The notes under the pieces: model-generated
The model's input: only the letters and a program-made list of their open reading frames with translations
What the model was told of the DNA's origin: nothing
Database searches by the model: none
Source of the DNA: UBA4582 sp002389265
GTDB taxonomy: Bacteria > Pseudomonadota > Gammaproteobacteria > Pseudomonadales > Azotimanducaceae
Assembly (NCBI GenBank): GCA_943788825.1
Contig: CALSRT010000003.1
Coordinates: 186,001-250,000 of the forward strand
DNA length: 64,000 nucleotides
Direction of reading: 5' to 3'
Made by a program: the position numbers and the translations under genes
Part shown: one piece after another, positions 17,164-25,642 of the stretch
Position numbering within the stretch: the stretch's first letter is position 1
Layout of the letters: each line of letters begins with the position of its first letter

Positions 17164-18618
17164 CTAGCTGGCGGTTTTAAGCAGGTTTGAGACCACTCGT
17201 TCCAGGTGTTGCAATGAGTTGCACACTTCGGTTTGGTGGCAAGCAGCGGTGTATTTTTTCATTTCCGAATCGCCAACTGCCCAACTCGAGCGAGGTTCGG
17301 GATTTAGCCAGATAACCCGTTTAGCCTTGTCATACATCTCTCTGAGTATTTCTGAGCGTGCATCACCGTAGTTGTTGCGCGCATCACCGAGAATAATAAT
17401 AGTGGTCTTGTTGTTGACGTCGTCCATGCAATGGCTTTTGAAATCTTGGAACATGCGCCCGTAATCAGTGGAACCGTTGCCATAGTCTCGCATGGTCTTG
17501 GAGAGGGCGTCTTCGAGGCTGCTTTCTTCGAACAGTTTGGTGACTTCCCCCAAGTCCGACGAAAACGCGAATGAGCGTGCCTTCGGCAAGATGCTGGCGA
17601 GGCTGTACAAAAACATGAGCAAGAATCGTGAGTAATTGCTCACTGACCCACTAACATCGCAAATGCACATCACTTTGGGTCTGTCGACCTTGCTAGCTTT
17701 CCAGCGCAGATCGAAAAACATGCCGTCGTATTGCATGTTGTGCCGCAGAGTTTTGCGTACATCCAGCTGGCCGCGCTTATAGGTTTTGCGGCGCTTTGAA
17801 TGGATGGCGATAAGCTTCTTCGCCATCTTCAGGACGATTTCTTGGACATCCTTGAAGTTACGTTTCTCGAGGCTGGAGAGCTTGACCTTTTTTAATAATT
17901 CTTCGCGAAGCTGCTTGCCTTGCTCATCTGCGTGAAGGAAAAACTGTCGCTCCACGTGGTCTCGTACCCGCTCACGGAGTTGGTCTCGCGCGACTTTGAG
18001 TCTGCCGGCAAGTTGTTGTTCGGGTTTAGCGTTTTGATTTTGTAGTTCGCCGATCTCGTCCTGCAGGCCCTTGAGGCCCATGGTATCCATGATTTTGCGG
18101 GTAAAGAGGCCTTTCTGGGTAAACACAACAATTTTGTTGACCTCCACCTCGCGACCCGCTTCAGCGATTTGGATCATCAGTTCAGCGCGACTGCCTTGGA
18201 GCAGCAATTTGCCCAGTGCTGAGGTGGGTGGTAATGCGGTCACATCTTCGCTGGCTTCGCTCTCGCCCCCACCTTTGCCGCCACCCTGGCCGCCTTTGCC
18301 TGCTGGCTGATTGCCTTCAGCATCGCTGTCAAAGTCGTCCGCGTTGTCAGCGTCGCTACCTTGGTCATCGTCAAGCTCGTCATTTATCGCCTGACGAAAC
18401 TTGTCCGCAGTAAAAAATCGATTGAAGCAGGTGTCGAAAGCGTCCTTTTCATCGGTGGTCTTCGCCAACACCATGGACAGTGAATCCTTTAGGAAACGCC
18501 GGTCTTGATAGCCCACCAGATTCATACATTGCATGGCTTCGAGGGTTTCTGCGGGCGAGACCTTGAGGTCCGCGTTACGCAGTGCCTTGACGAAATCCAC
18601 TAGGGTTGTGTCTACCAC
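17164..18618 (-). CDS. CoxE-like VWA domain protein
   Basis: A 484-residue protein of the CoxE/VWA group that works with MoxR AAA+ ATPases as a metal- or cofactor-insertion chaperone. The N-terminal helical region (1-110) is followed by a low-complexity acidic/Gly-rich linker (about 98-130: DDDQGSDADNADDFD, then GKGGQGGGKGGG). The C-terminal VWA domain has its MIDAS motif DVSGS near residue 322 and later TDYGRMF and ILGDARNNYGD. It starts one base after the upstream MoxR gene's stop, so the two form an operon. No CO dehydrogenase or other obvious client is nearby. Confidence 0.85.
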   Translation of the reverse strand: MVDTTLVDFVKALRNADLKVSPAETLEAMQCMNLVGYQDRRFLKDSLSMVLAKTTDEKDAFDTCFNRFFTADKFRQAINDELDDDQGSDADNADDFDSDAEGNQPAGKGGQGGGKGGGESEASEDVTALPPTSALGKLLLQGSRAELMIQIAEAGREVEVNKIVVFTQKGLFTRKIMDTMGLKGLQDEIGELQNQNAKPEQQLAGRLKVARDQLRERVRDHVERQFFLHADEQGKQLREELLKKVKLSSLEKRNFKDVQEIVLKMAKKLIAIHSKRRKTYKRGQLDVRKTLRHNMQYDGMFFDLRWKASKVDRPKVMCICDVSGSVSNYSRFLLMFLYSLASILPKARSFAFSSDLGEVTKLFEESSLEDALSKTMRDYGNGSTDYGRMFQDFKSHCMDDVNNKTTIIILGDARNNYGDARSEILREMYDKAKRVIWLNPEPRSSWAVGDSEMKKYTAACHQTEVCNSLQHLERVVSNLLKTAS

Positions 18619-18619
18619 G

Positions 18620-19579
18620 CTAGGATCCCTGGTTGCCCTTTAAAGCCTTGTTGGTAATCGTCTGCAGCTCTGAATCCACAGCTTCGATGTCTTCCTGGAA
18701 CTTGAGGATTACGTTCAAAGTTTGGCTCACCAGTTCGGGGCTCAGCGATTCTGAGTGGAGCAAAATCAGCGTGCGTGCCCAGTCTATCGTCTCGCTGATG
18801 GCCGGGACCTTCTTCAGGTCCATTTCCCGCAGTTCCTGAATAAACGTCACCAGCTGGTTACGCAAATTCTCCGCAAGCTCGGGTACCCGGGCCTGGATAA
18901 TCTGCTTTTCGAGGTTGGCGTCAGGAAATGGTATATAAAGGTGCAAGCAACGACGCTTAAGCGCGTCGCTGATTTCTCGAGTATTGTTGCTGGTGAGAAA
19001 CACCAGGGGTTTTCTATCTGGGTGCGCCTTGACCGTGCCAATCTCAGGAATAGAGAGTTGAAAGTCCGAGAGCATCTCGAGCAACAGCGACTCAAATTCA
19101 TGGTCTGATTTGTCGACTTCGTCAATCAGTAACACGCAGCCGGTCTCGTTTTTGAGCGCCTTGAGCAGGGGGCGCGGCTCGAGAAATTCTTCCGAGAAAA
19201 AGATATCGCCAAATTCGTGTAGTTTGCCTACAGACTCGGCAAGACCGGTAGCGCCTTCCAAAATTTCACTCAGGGTCTCTTTCAGCACTTGGGTATAGAG
19301 CAGCTGTTTGCCGTATTTCCACTCATAAATCGCTTTGGACTCATCTAACCCTTCGTAGCACTGGAGTCGGATGCAGTCGATATCGAGTAGCTCCGCAGTG
19401 GTTTTTGCCAACTCGGTTTTGCCGACACCGGGGGGGCCTTCAATCAGGATCGGCTTGCCGAGGTGGTAGGCCAGAAACACAGCGGTAGCTATCTGCAGGC
19501 TGCAAATGTAGTTGAGCTGCTCGAAATTGTGCTTGATGACCTCGACGCTGGCCAGTTTATCTGCATTCTTCAGTGTCAC
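18620..19579 (-). CDS. MoxR-family AAA+ ATPase
   Basis: A MoxR ATPase of about 319 residues. Walker A GPPGVGKTE is at about residues 48-56, Walker B is CVLLIDEVDKS, sensor 1 is FLTSNNTREISDALKRR, and an arginine-finger region follows. The GTG at 19579 is preferred because an AAGGGA ribosome site precedes it. A longer reading from a GTG at 19630 adds 17 residues of poor conservation with no spaced ribosome site. MoxR ATPases remodel or load cofactors into target enzymes together with a VWA partner, here the CoxE-like protein. Confidence 0.88.
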   Translation of the reverse strand: MTLKNADKLASVEVIKHNFEQLNYICSLQIATAVFLAYHLGKPILIEGPPGVGKTELAKTTAELLDIDCIRLQCYEGLDESKAIYEWKYGKQLLYTQVLKETLSEILEGATGLAESVGKLHEFGDIFFSEEFLEPRPLLKALKNETGCVLLIDEVDKSDHEFESLLLEMLSDFQLSIPEIGTVKAHPDRKPLVFLTSNNTREISDALKRRCLHLYIPFPDANLEKQIIQARVPELAENLRNQLVTFIQELREMDLKKVPAISETIDWARTLILLHSESLSPELVSQTLNVILKFQEDIEAVDSELQTITNKALKGNQGS

Positions 19580-19858
19580 GGGGTATCCCTTAAATGGACT
19601 GGTTGGTGTGCCAGGGCGTAAAAAAGGCACCTTCTTTGGCTGCTACCATAGTGCAAAGCGAGCGTCGCATTATGTAAAGCTCACTGGCATTTGTACAGCT
19701 AATGGACTTTCATCATGGGTTTCTATTGGCGTGGATCAGATCAGCTTATTGCTGCCGTCCAGAACAGATGTGCGCTGGCTGGCGATATGAGTCTACAATT
19801 TTTAATCTCGGGTTTGATTGATACTGTCTATTAGCGGTGAATTGGGCAGCGACGACCT

Positions 19859-20725
19859 TCAGGCTTGATGCAACCGCATTAAGCCTTCCTGGGCGACTGA
19901 CGCGATCAATTGACCCGACTGGCTATAAAAGCTGCCCCGACTCAGGCCCCGGCCGCCGCCGGCAAAAGGACTGTCTTGCGCGTAGAGCAACCATTCATCG
20001 GTACGAAAAGGGCGGTGAAACCACATGGCATGATCCAGGCTGGCGACCTGGAAGTTGTCGTCTGTCCAAGCCACGCCATGGGGCCGCGCGGCGGTATCGA
20101 TCAGTGTCATATCTGAGGCGTAAGCCAACAGGCACTGATGGAGGCGAGCATCTGCAGGCATGGTATCGACGGTTTTGATCCAGCAGTGCTGGAACGGCGG
20201 CATCTTCTCGGGTCTGAACTCGTTGAAGGGTTCGGCAAAACGCATGTCGATGGGCTGGGGTCGGGTCACTGAAGCTTTGTAGTCAGCCGGGATGTCTTCT
20301 GCATACCGGGCGCGCAACTGGGCGTAGCTCTGGCATGCTTCTGGGGGTTTGACCTGTGGCATGTCAAATTGGTGTTCAAGCCCCGCTTCGGCAACCTGAA
20401 ATGAGGCCGCCATGTTAAATATGGCGCGACCTTTCTGCAAAGCGACGACTCGGCGAGTCGTGAAGCTCTTGCCATCGCGTATACGATCGACTTTATAGAT
20501 AATTGGAATGGTCGTGTCGCCAGGTCGGAGGAAGTAACCATGTAAAGAGTGGGCGGTGCGGCTGGCATCTGCCACCGTGCGAGAGGCGGCCATCAAGGCC
20601 TGGCCGAGGACTTGGCCACCATAAACGCGCTGCCAACCCTCGCTCGGACTAACGCCGCGAAACAAGTTAGCTTCAATCTGCTCGAGATCGAGGAGTTCGA
20701 GAAGGTCTTTGAGTTCTGGTCGCAT
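19859..20725 (-). CDS. tesB: acyl-CoA thioesterase II
   Basis: TesB hydrolyses medium- and long-chain acyl-CoA to free fatty acid and CoA in the cytoplasm. The 288 residues form a double hotdog. The first half has LFRGVSPSEGWQRVYGGQVLGQAL and LHGYFLRPGDTTIPI, in shortened sense. The second half carries the conserved ASLDHAMWFHRPFRTDEWLLY pattern and ends FYSQSGQLIASVAQEGLMR. Length and motifs match the E. coli enzyme. It stands alone; neighbours on the same strand are separated by 135-280 bases. Confidence 0.94.
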   Translation of the reverse strand: MRPELKDLLELLDLEQIEANLFRGVSPSEGWQRVYGGQVLGQALMAASRTVADASRTAHSLHGYFLRPGDTTIPIIYKVDRIRDGKSFTTRRVVALQKGRAIFNMAASFQVAEAGLEHQFDMPQVKPPEACQSYAQLRARYAEDIPADYKASVTRPQPIDMRFAEPFNEFRPEKMPPFQHCWIKTVDTMPADARLHQCLLAYASDMTLIDTAARPHGVAWTDDNFQVASLDHAMWFHRPFRTDEWLLYAQDSPFAGGGRGLSRGSFYSQSGQLIASVAQEGLMRLHQA

Positions 20726-20812
20726 GCTAGATTAAAAGACTGGTGGCAGAATGGGATAGGCATTGTCACCCATCTGCAGAGCCGAGTCGATAGAGCCGGG
20801 GGGAGAGGATAG

Positions 20813-20840
20813 TGGCAGGCCAGAGGACTCTGGCCTGCCA
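20813..20840. repeat. strong inverted repeat downstream of ahcY
   Basis: A perfect 12-base stem (TGGCAGGCCAGA / TCTGGCCTGCCA) with a GGAC loop, 20 bases after the ahcY stop codon. Position suits a terminator or mRNA 3'-end stabiliser for the ahcY operon, but no T run follows on the minus strand. Confidence 0.6.
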
Positions 20841-20859
20841 GCATATCTAGGCGTGTGGC

Positions 20860-22227
20860 CTAGTACTTATAAGCTTCTGGCTTGAAGGGGCCTTCTGTGC
20901 TGACGCCAATATAATTAGCTTGGCCGTCTGTCAGGCGCGTCATGACGCCGCCGAAACCCTTAACCATATAGCCCGCGACTTCCTCATCCAGGGCCTTAGG
21001 CAGGACCTCGACGGTGACAGGCTGGCGTTGTTGCAGATCGTGGTCAGCCCATTTACGTTCAAATAGATACATCTGCGCTAAAACCTGATTGGCAAACGAG
21101 CCATCCATGATACGTGATGGGTGGCCAGTAGCATTGCCCAGGTTCACCAGTCGACCTTCGGATAATAGAATCACATAATCCTTCGGGTCTTCGCTGCGAT
21201 AGATCTTGTCTACTTGAGGTTTGATCGTCTCCCAGCGCCAGTTATCGCGCATAAATTTCGTGTCGATTTCCGTATCAAAGTGACCGATATTGCACACGAT
21301 CGCATTTTTGCTGACACTGCGCAGCAGGTTCTCATCGCAGACATTGACGTTGCCGGTACAGGTGACAATCATATCGGTCTCGCCCAGTAGGCGCGCATCG
21401 ATATCTTCCAATCTACCCGTGTTATTGCCATTTTTGTAGGGTGAAACGACCTCATAGCCGTCCATGCAGGCTTGCATAGCGCAGATAGGATCGATCTCCA
21501 CGACCCGAACAATCATGCCTTCCTGGCGCAGGCTCTGGGCAGAACCCTTGCCCACGTCGCCATAGCCGATAACCAGTGCGCGTTTGCCAGCCATGAGCAT
21601 ATCCGTTGCACGTTTGATAGCATCATTGAGGCTGTGACGACAGCCGTATTTGTTGTCATTTTTGGACTTGGTGACGGAATCGTTAACATTGATAGCAGGC
21701 ACCTTCAGTTCGCCACTGGCCATCATTTCTAACAGACGATGGACGCCGGTGGTGGTTTCCTCGGTGATACCGTGGATCGTTTTGAGCATGTCAGGGTATT
21801 TGTCGTGCACCATCTGAGTCAGGTCGCCGCCATCATCGAGGATCATGTTGGCATTCCAGGGCTTGCCATCTTTTAAGATAGTCTGCTCAATGCACCATAG
21901 GAACTCCTCTTCCGTTTCGCCCTTCCAAGCGAACGTGGGTATGTTCTTGTCAGCCATGGCTGCAGCTGCGTGGTCTTGGGTGGAGAAGATATTGCAGGAA
22001 GACCAGCGCAATTCAGCCCCCAGCTCCACCAGAGTGTCCATTAATACCGCAGTCTGGATGGTCATGTGAATACAGCCCATGATGCGAGCATCTTTGAGTG
22101 GCTGCGAGTCTTTGTATTTTTCGCGCAGGGTCATCAGCGCGGGCATTTCGGCCTCGGCCAGGGCGATTTCGGCGTGGCCAAAGGCCGCAAGGCCGATGTC
22201 GGCCACTTTATAATCAGGATTAGTCAT
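20860..22227 (-). CDS. ahcY: adenosylhomocysteinase
   Basis: Hydrolyses S-adenosylhomocysteine, the by-product of SAM methyltransferases, to adenosine and homocysteine. The 455 residues show the NAD-binding segment VIGYGDVGKGSAQSLR, substrate-site residues in NLGNATGHPS, the SCNIFSTQDHAAAA block, and the conserved end FKPEAYKY. It overlaps the upstream ArsR-methyltransferase gene by 4 bases, so both are on one transcript. That coupling fits a regulator that senses SAH. A stem-loop follows the gene. Confidence 0.96.
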   Translation of the reverse strand: MTNPDYKVADIGLAAFGHAEIALAEAEMPALMTLREKYKDSQPLKDARIMGCIHMTIQTAVLMDTLVELGAELRWSSCNIFSTQDHAAAAMADKNIPTFAWKGETEEEFLWCIEQTILKDGKPWNANMILDDGGDLTQMVHDKYPDMLKTIHGITEETTTGVHRLLEMMASGELKVPAINVNDSVTKSKNDNKYGCRHSLNDAIKRATDMLMAGKRALVIGYGDVGKGSAQSLRQEGMIVRVVEIDPICAMQACMDGYEVVSPYKNGNNTGRLEDIDARLLGETDMIVTCTGNVNVCDENLLRSVSKNAIVCNIGHFDTEIDTKFMRDNWRWETIKPQVDKIYRSEDPKDYVILLSEGRLVNLGNATGHPSRIMDGSFANQVLAQMYLFERKWADHDLQQRQPVTVEVLPKALDEEVAGYMVKGFGGVMTRLTDGQANYIGVSTEGPFKPEAYKY

Positions 22228-23249
22228 ATTGCCTCACTGTTGTTTAGGGTCACGGGGGTTGTGGGTTGATGGAACAGGCGAGCCTGTATTTGAAAACCGT
22301 TTTTGAGACCAAGGTAAATGCCCTGGCCTCGGGTAAGATTCACGTCTTGAGCCCAGGCATCGAGATCGCTCGGTTCGAAGCCGAGCCAAAGGTCGCCGCA
22401 GGTGTCTCGAGCCCAGTCCTGATCGTGCGGACATAAGTCTACTATCAGCAGGCAGCCGCCAGGCGCAAGTAATTTGCGCGCACTGGCAAACAGTGCGGCA
22501 GGCGACGCCATATGGTGTAACACCATGTTCAGCACTATGAGCTCAAAGTGTTTGCCCTGGGTATTGGCCTGGGTGATCTGATCGATGTCGGCGTGTAAAA
22601 ACGTTACCTTGTCTCGTAGCTGCTTTTTGATTACGGCTTGGGCGCGGTCCAGCATGTTCGCCGAGTTATCAATCGCTGTGATGTGCTCGAAACGGGTCGC
22701 GAGGGAGTTAATCAATTCGGAATCGCCAGGCCCGACCTCAAGTACGCGGCTAGACTTGAGGATATGCTCGTTGTCGAGCAGGTCACCGATGCTGCTGGCA
22801 TAGTGTTCAAATTCGGCAATCTGGTTCTGATGTTGACGCAGCCCTTCGGCGTTACGGCTGAAAAACTCACGCGATCGACGGGCGCGCTCAGTATGGATCT
22901 CTACTGCTCGATCATAGACCTCTGCCGACAACGCGATCCGGTCGATGGTGGCGTATAGCGTGTTCGTCATGTCGCTTAAAGGGTTGTCATTGGCGATAAT
23001 TGCGCGGCGGTAGAAAATTGAGTTCCCCTCACGTCGGGTAGCGACCAGGCCGGTATTGGCGAGCACCTTAAGGTGATGGCTCATGCCCGACTGCGGAGTG
23101 GCGAAGATATGGCAGAGTTCTAGCACGCCAAATGACTCGGCGCTCAATACCCTGAGAATATCCAGGCGCAGACCTTCCGCAGTTGCTTTGCAAAAACTCA
23201 ACAGCAGGGTGGAATCAACAAGGGTTTGGGTGGGCGTGAGGGCGCTCAT
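22224..23249 (-). CDS. ArsR-family regulator fused to SAM methyltransferase (SahR-like)
   Basis: Residues 1-95 form an ArsR winged helix (HIFATPQSGMSHHLKVLANTGL, in shortened sense, then REGNSIFYRR). Residues about 150-330 form a class I methyltransferase-like fold with VLEVGPGDSELI and ALFASARKLLAPGGCLLIVD. It lacks the metal-binding Cys motif of ArsR itself. SahR regulators of this family control ahcY and methionine genes in response to S-adenosylhomocysteine. Fusion to a SAM/SAH-binding fold, plus the 4-base overlap with ahcY, supports that role here. Two matching inverted repeats flank its promoter, suggesting autoregulation. The family call is firm and the ligand is inferred. Confidence 0.85.
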   Translation of the reverse strand: MSALTPTQTLVDSTLLLSFCKATAEGLRLDILRVLSAESFGVLELCHIFATPQSGMSHHLKVLANTGLVATRREGNSIFYRRAIIANDNPLSDMTNTLYATIDRIALSAEVYDRAVEIHTERARRSREFFSRNAEGLRQHQNQIAEFEHYASSIGDLLDNEHILKSSRVLEVGPGDSELINSLATRFEHITAIDNSANMLDRAQAVIKKQLRDKVTFLHADIDQITQANTQGKHFELIVLNMVLHHMASPAALFASARKLLAPGGCLLIVDLCPHDQDWARDTCGDLWLGFEPSDLDAWAQDVNLTRGQGIYLGLKNGFQIQARLFHQPTTPVTLNNSEAI

Positions 23250-23256
23250 GGGGTAT

Positions 23257-23280
23257 CTATATCAAATTAGATGGATATAG
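23257..23280 (-). promoter_or_regulatory. operator site 1 of the ahcY operon
   Basis: CTATATC-N10-GATATAG, a perfect 7-base inverted repeat starting 8 bases before the regulator's start codon and overlapping the proposed -10 box. It shares spacing and sequence with site 2. Confidence 0.7.
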
Positions 23281-23304
23281 TATCAAGAATCTCAAGTCAG
23301 TCAA
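23277..23304 (-). promoter_or_regulatory. promoter of the SahR-like/ahcY operon
   Basis: On the minus strand TTGACT (23299-23304) and TACTAT (23277-23282) are separated by 16 bases, a plausible sigma-70 promoter. The -35 box touches operator site 2 and the -10 box overlaps operator site 1, a layout suited to repression. Confidence 0.55.
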
Positions 23305-23334
23305 ACCTATATTGAAAAATATCGATATAGGTTT
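23303..23334 (-). promoter_or_regulatory. operator site 2 of the ahcY operon
   Basis: AAACCTATAT and ATATAGGTTT form a perfect 10-base inverted repeat around a 12-base spacer. The core CTATATT-N10-GATATAG has the same 24-base architecture as site 1. It overlaps the -35 box of the operon promoter. Confidence 0.7.
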
Positions 23335-23439
23335 CTTGGCGCTTGCTTGTCGTTAGGTGGATGAGGCCAGGTATTGTTCTTGTAGCGAGGACAGACGGCT
23401 CTAGTGGTAAGTAGGGGCTGCGGGGTATCAATTCGACGG

Positions 23440-25608
23440 TTATAAAGCCATGTCAGCATGACTTTGGCGCTTGTAAAGTGGCAAGGTCACCTGAATGGTG
23501 ACGCCATTACCGTTCTGCAGATTGGCCGCTTTCACGGTGCCGCCATGGTGTTCCGCGATGATTCTGACCACATACAAACCAATGCCGAAATGGAGTCGAT
23601 TATCTGAGTTTGATACACGTGCAGACACCATAGAGTCGAAGATATTGTCGAGCATATTGGTCGGGATCAGTGGCCCATGATTGGTGACAAACAGCGTCAA
23701 AGAGGTGGCATCGGTGGTCATGCCAACCGTGATCGTACTATTGACTGCTGAGAAGTCGATGGCATTGTCGATCAGTTTGTCCAGAAGTTGCTCAATACGG
23801 TAATCGGATACTTCGCTCAGCACCTCGCGCTGGGTGCCACGATACTCGAAGACTCTATCGGGGTGAGAGGTCCGGCAATTGCTCAGATAGCTCTCAACGA
23901 GTTGGTGGATGTCAATTACCTCAAACTCCTCGGCGTCCAAGGCATCCTCAAGGTTCGCTGCATCCGCTAAATTCTGGACGATCATGCTAATGCGCTGGAC
24001 CCCCCGTTTGGCGCTCTCTAAATACTTTTGCCTGCCAGACTCAGAGGTTTCCGATTCCAGATTCTGCAGTGAGGTGCTCAGGGTGTTCAGTGGGTTGTTG
24101 ATCTCGTGACGTAAGGTTCGAGGCATATTTTCGAGAAACTGATTGTGCTGGTGCAGACGGGCCAGCATGCTGGAAATGCCTCGGGCCAGATCGCCTATTT
24201 CGTCACCAGCATTGGTTTCACTGCGTAATTGGTTGGTTTTTAAGCGCCCGTATTTATCGATTGCGCTGGTGGCCTCGGCGCCGAGTTTGCGAATCCGTCT
24301 TGCCAGACGTACAGAGAACGCGAGAATCAAGGCGGCGAAAATAAAGAGGGAGATGACTGAAAAGTTGACGATACGGCCCAGTCCGTCCCGGCGTAACTCA
24401 AGAATGCGGTCCGTATTTTGTTTTAATACGACAGTGCCGATGGTTGTGTCCTGGGCAATAATCGGGTAAGCGGCGATGATAGTCTCACCTTCTTCCTGAG
24501 TGTAGTGGCGTTGAAAGCTGGGTCTGCCTGCCAGCGATTCGCGAATCACGCCGTCCTCGGGGGTGTCGGATTCATCTCGCAGGCCGACGTCGATCAGTCG
24601 ATAGAGTCTGTCGGGTATCTGGCTCATCGCCGCGGAGACTTTTGAATACCAGGCGCTGGGTATAGATGTGGGATCCTGGCTGGGTTGAGCGCTATAGGAG
24701 CCCACCTCGGCTCTGACTCGACGTTGGGCATCAATCACCTGAATATTAGCGCCGGAGTAACCGAGTCCTTCGATGATCCGCAACACTTCCGGTGACTTTA
24801 GCAAGACCAGGCCGAACGCCTCGCGACCGGCCGACGGCAAAGTGCCCGTGATAGATTGGATCGCGCGTGTTTCGGTACTGTCAACGTCAACGACAGCGAG
24901 GCCGAAGTGTTTGGTCGAGCCAAGTAGCACTAGCGGCATTCTGAATTCAACAGCGTAGCCATCGGGCGTCTCTGTCATGAAACCCTGGACTCGATTTTCG
25001 GCGACGCCTTGAATCGCATAGCGCCAGTCGTCATCCATGGTGTAGGCCGTTGTCACCCCAGGCTCTGTCATTGTAATAACGAGATTTCTGATCTCCCCCG
25101 CCTGGCCGGTAAACGTAATGCGAATGTGATCTGAGAGATCGAGGCGAAGGATGTTACGGTCGCGAAACACCAACGTATCGTCTTTCACCTGTATCAAGGC
25201 GTAGACTTGGTCGTTGTGTTCGCCAAGCACTAAATGAAATTGATTAGGTCCGGCGGCGCTACTTTCGGCTGGCTCTTGAGAGCCAAAGCTGACGTTGTAA
25301 TCGAGCACCTCCTCCCAATCATTGTTCTTGCCGTCGATACGGATGGGCGTAGTGAGGGGGTGGGCATAAAGTTGCTCGTAGCCTTCAGGTGAGAGGGGTA
25401 ATTCGTAGAACAGGTCGGGTCGACCGTTGAGTAATGTCGAAATGCCCTCGGCAGTCAGTAGCTGGGCATTGGCCTGACCGTCGACCAAAAAACCTTCCAT
25501 CTCTTTCAAATACAAATAGCTGAACCAGGGAATGACCACCAGCGCCATGCTCATCAGGAAAAATAGTTTTGTCGCCAGCCGCGGCCCGCGGAATACCGTC
25601 ATCGTCAT
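23440..25608 (-). CDS. membrane sensor histidine kinase with CBM9-like periplasmic domain
   Basis: A 722-residue sensor kinase. The first membrane helix is at about 16-33. A large periplasmic region includes a beta-rich CBM9-like domain (about 90-275: RIDGKNNDWEEVLDY, NQFHLVLGEHNDQVYALIQV). A second helix lies near 404-424, followed by HAMP, the phospho-acceptor His in TLRHEINNPLN near residue 502, and a catalytic ATPase domain (DKLIDNAIDFS, FGIGLYVVRIIAEHHGG). Length and architecture match PdsS, the histidine kinase of proteobacterial dedicated sortase systems. No sortase or LPXTG target lies in this window. It is transcribed after its response regulator, 34 bases apart. Confidence 0.88.
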   Translation of the reverse strand: MTMTVFRGPRLATKLFFLMSMALVVIPWFSYLYLKEMEGFLVDGQANAQLLTAEGISTLLNGRPDLFYELPLSPEGYEQLYAHPLTTPIRIDGKNNDWEEVLDYNVSFGSQEPAESSAAGPNQFHLVLGEHNDQVYALIQVKDDTLVFRDRNILRLDLSDHIRITFTGQAGEIRNLVITMTEPGVTTAYTMDDDWRYAIQGVAENRVQGFMTETPDGYAVEFRMPLVLLGSTKHFGLAVVDVDSTETRAIQSITGTLPSAGREAFGLVLLKSPEVLRIIEGLGYSGANIQVIDAQRRVRAEVGSYSAQPSQDPTSIPSAWYSKVSAAMSQIPDRLYRLIDVGLRDESDTPEDGVIRESLAGRPSFQRHYTQEEGETIIAAYPIIAQDTTIGTVVLKQNTDRILELRRDGLGRIVNFSVISLFIFAALILAFSVRLARRIRKLGAEATSAIDKYGRLKTNQLRSETNAGDEIGDLARGISSMLARLHQHNQFLENMPRTLRHEINNPLNTLSTSLQNLESETSESGRQKYLESAKRGVQRISMIVQNLADAANLEDALDAEEFEVIDIHQLVESYLSNCRTSHPDRVFEYRGTQREVLSEVSDYRIEQLLDKLIDNAIDFSAVNSTITVGMTTDATSLTLFVTNHGPLIPTNMLDNIFDSMVSARVSNSDNRLHFGIGLYVVRIIAEHHGGTVKAANLQNGNGVTIQVTLPLYKRQSHADMAL

Positions 25609-25642
25609 CTCTGGCCTCTCGCGAATTTACACCGCACGATGG

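Noticed and set aside
20813..20840. Hairpin after ahcY as a classical intrinsic terminator
   Set aside because: The stem is strong but no T run follows, so I recorded it only as an inverted repeat.
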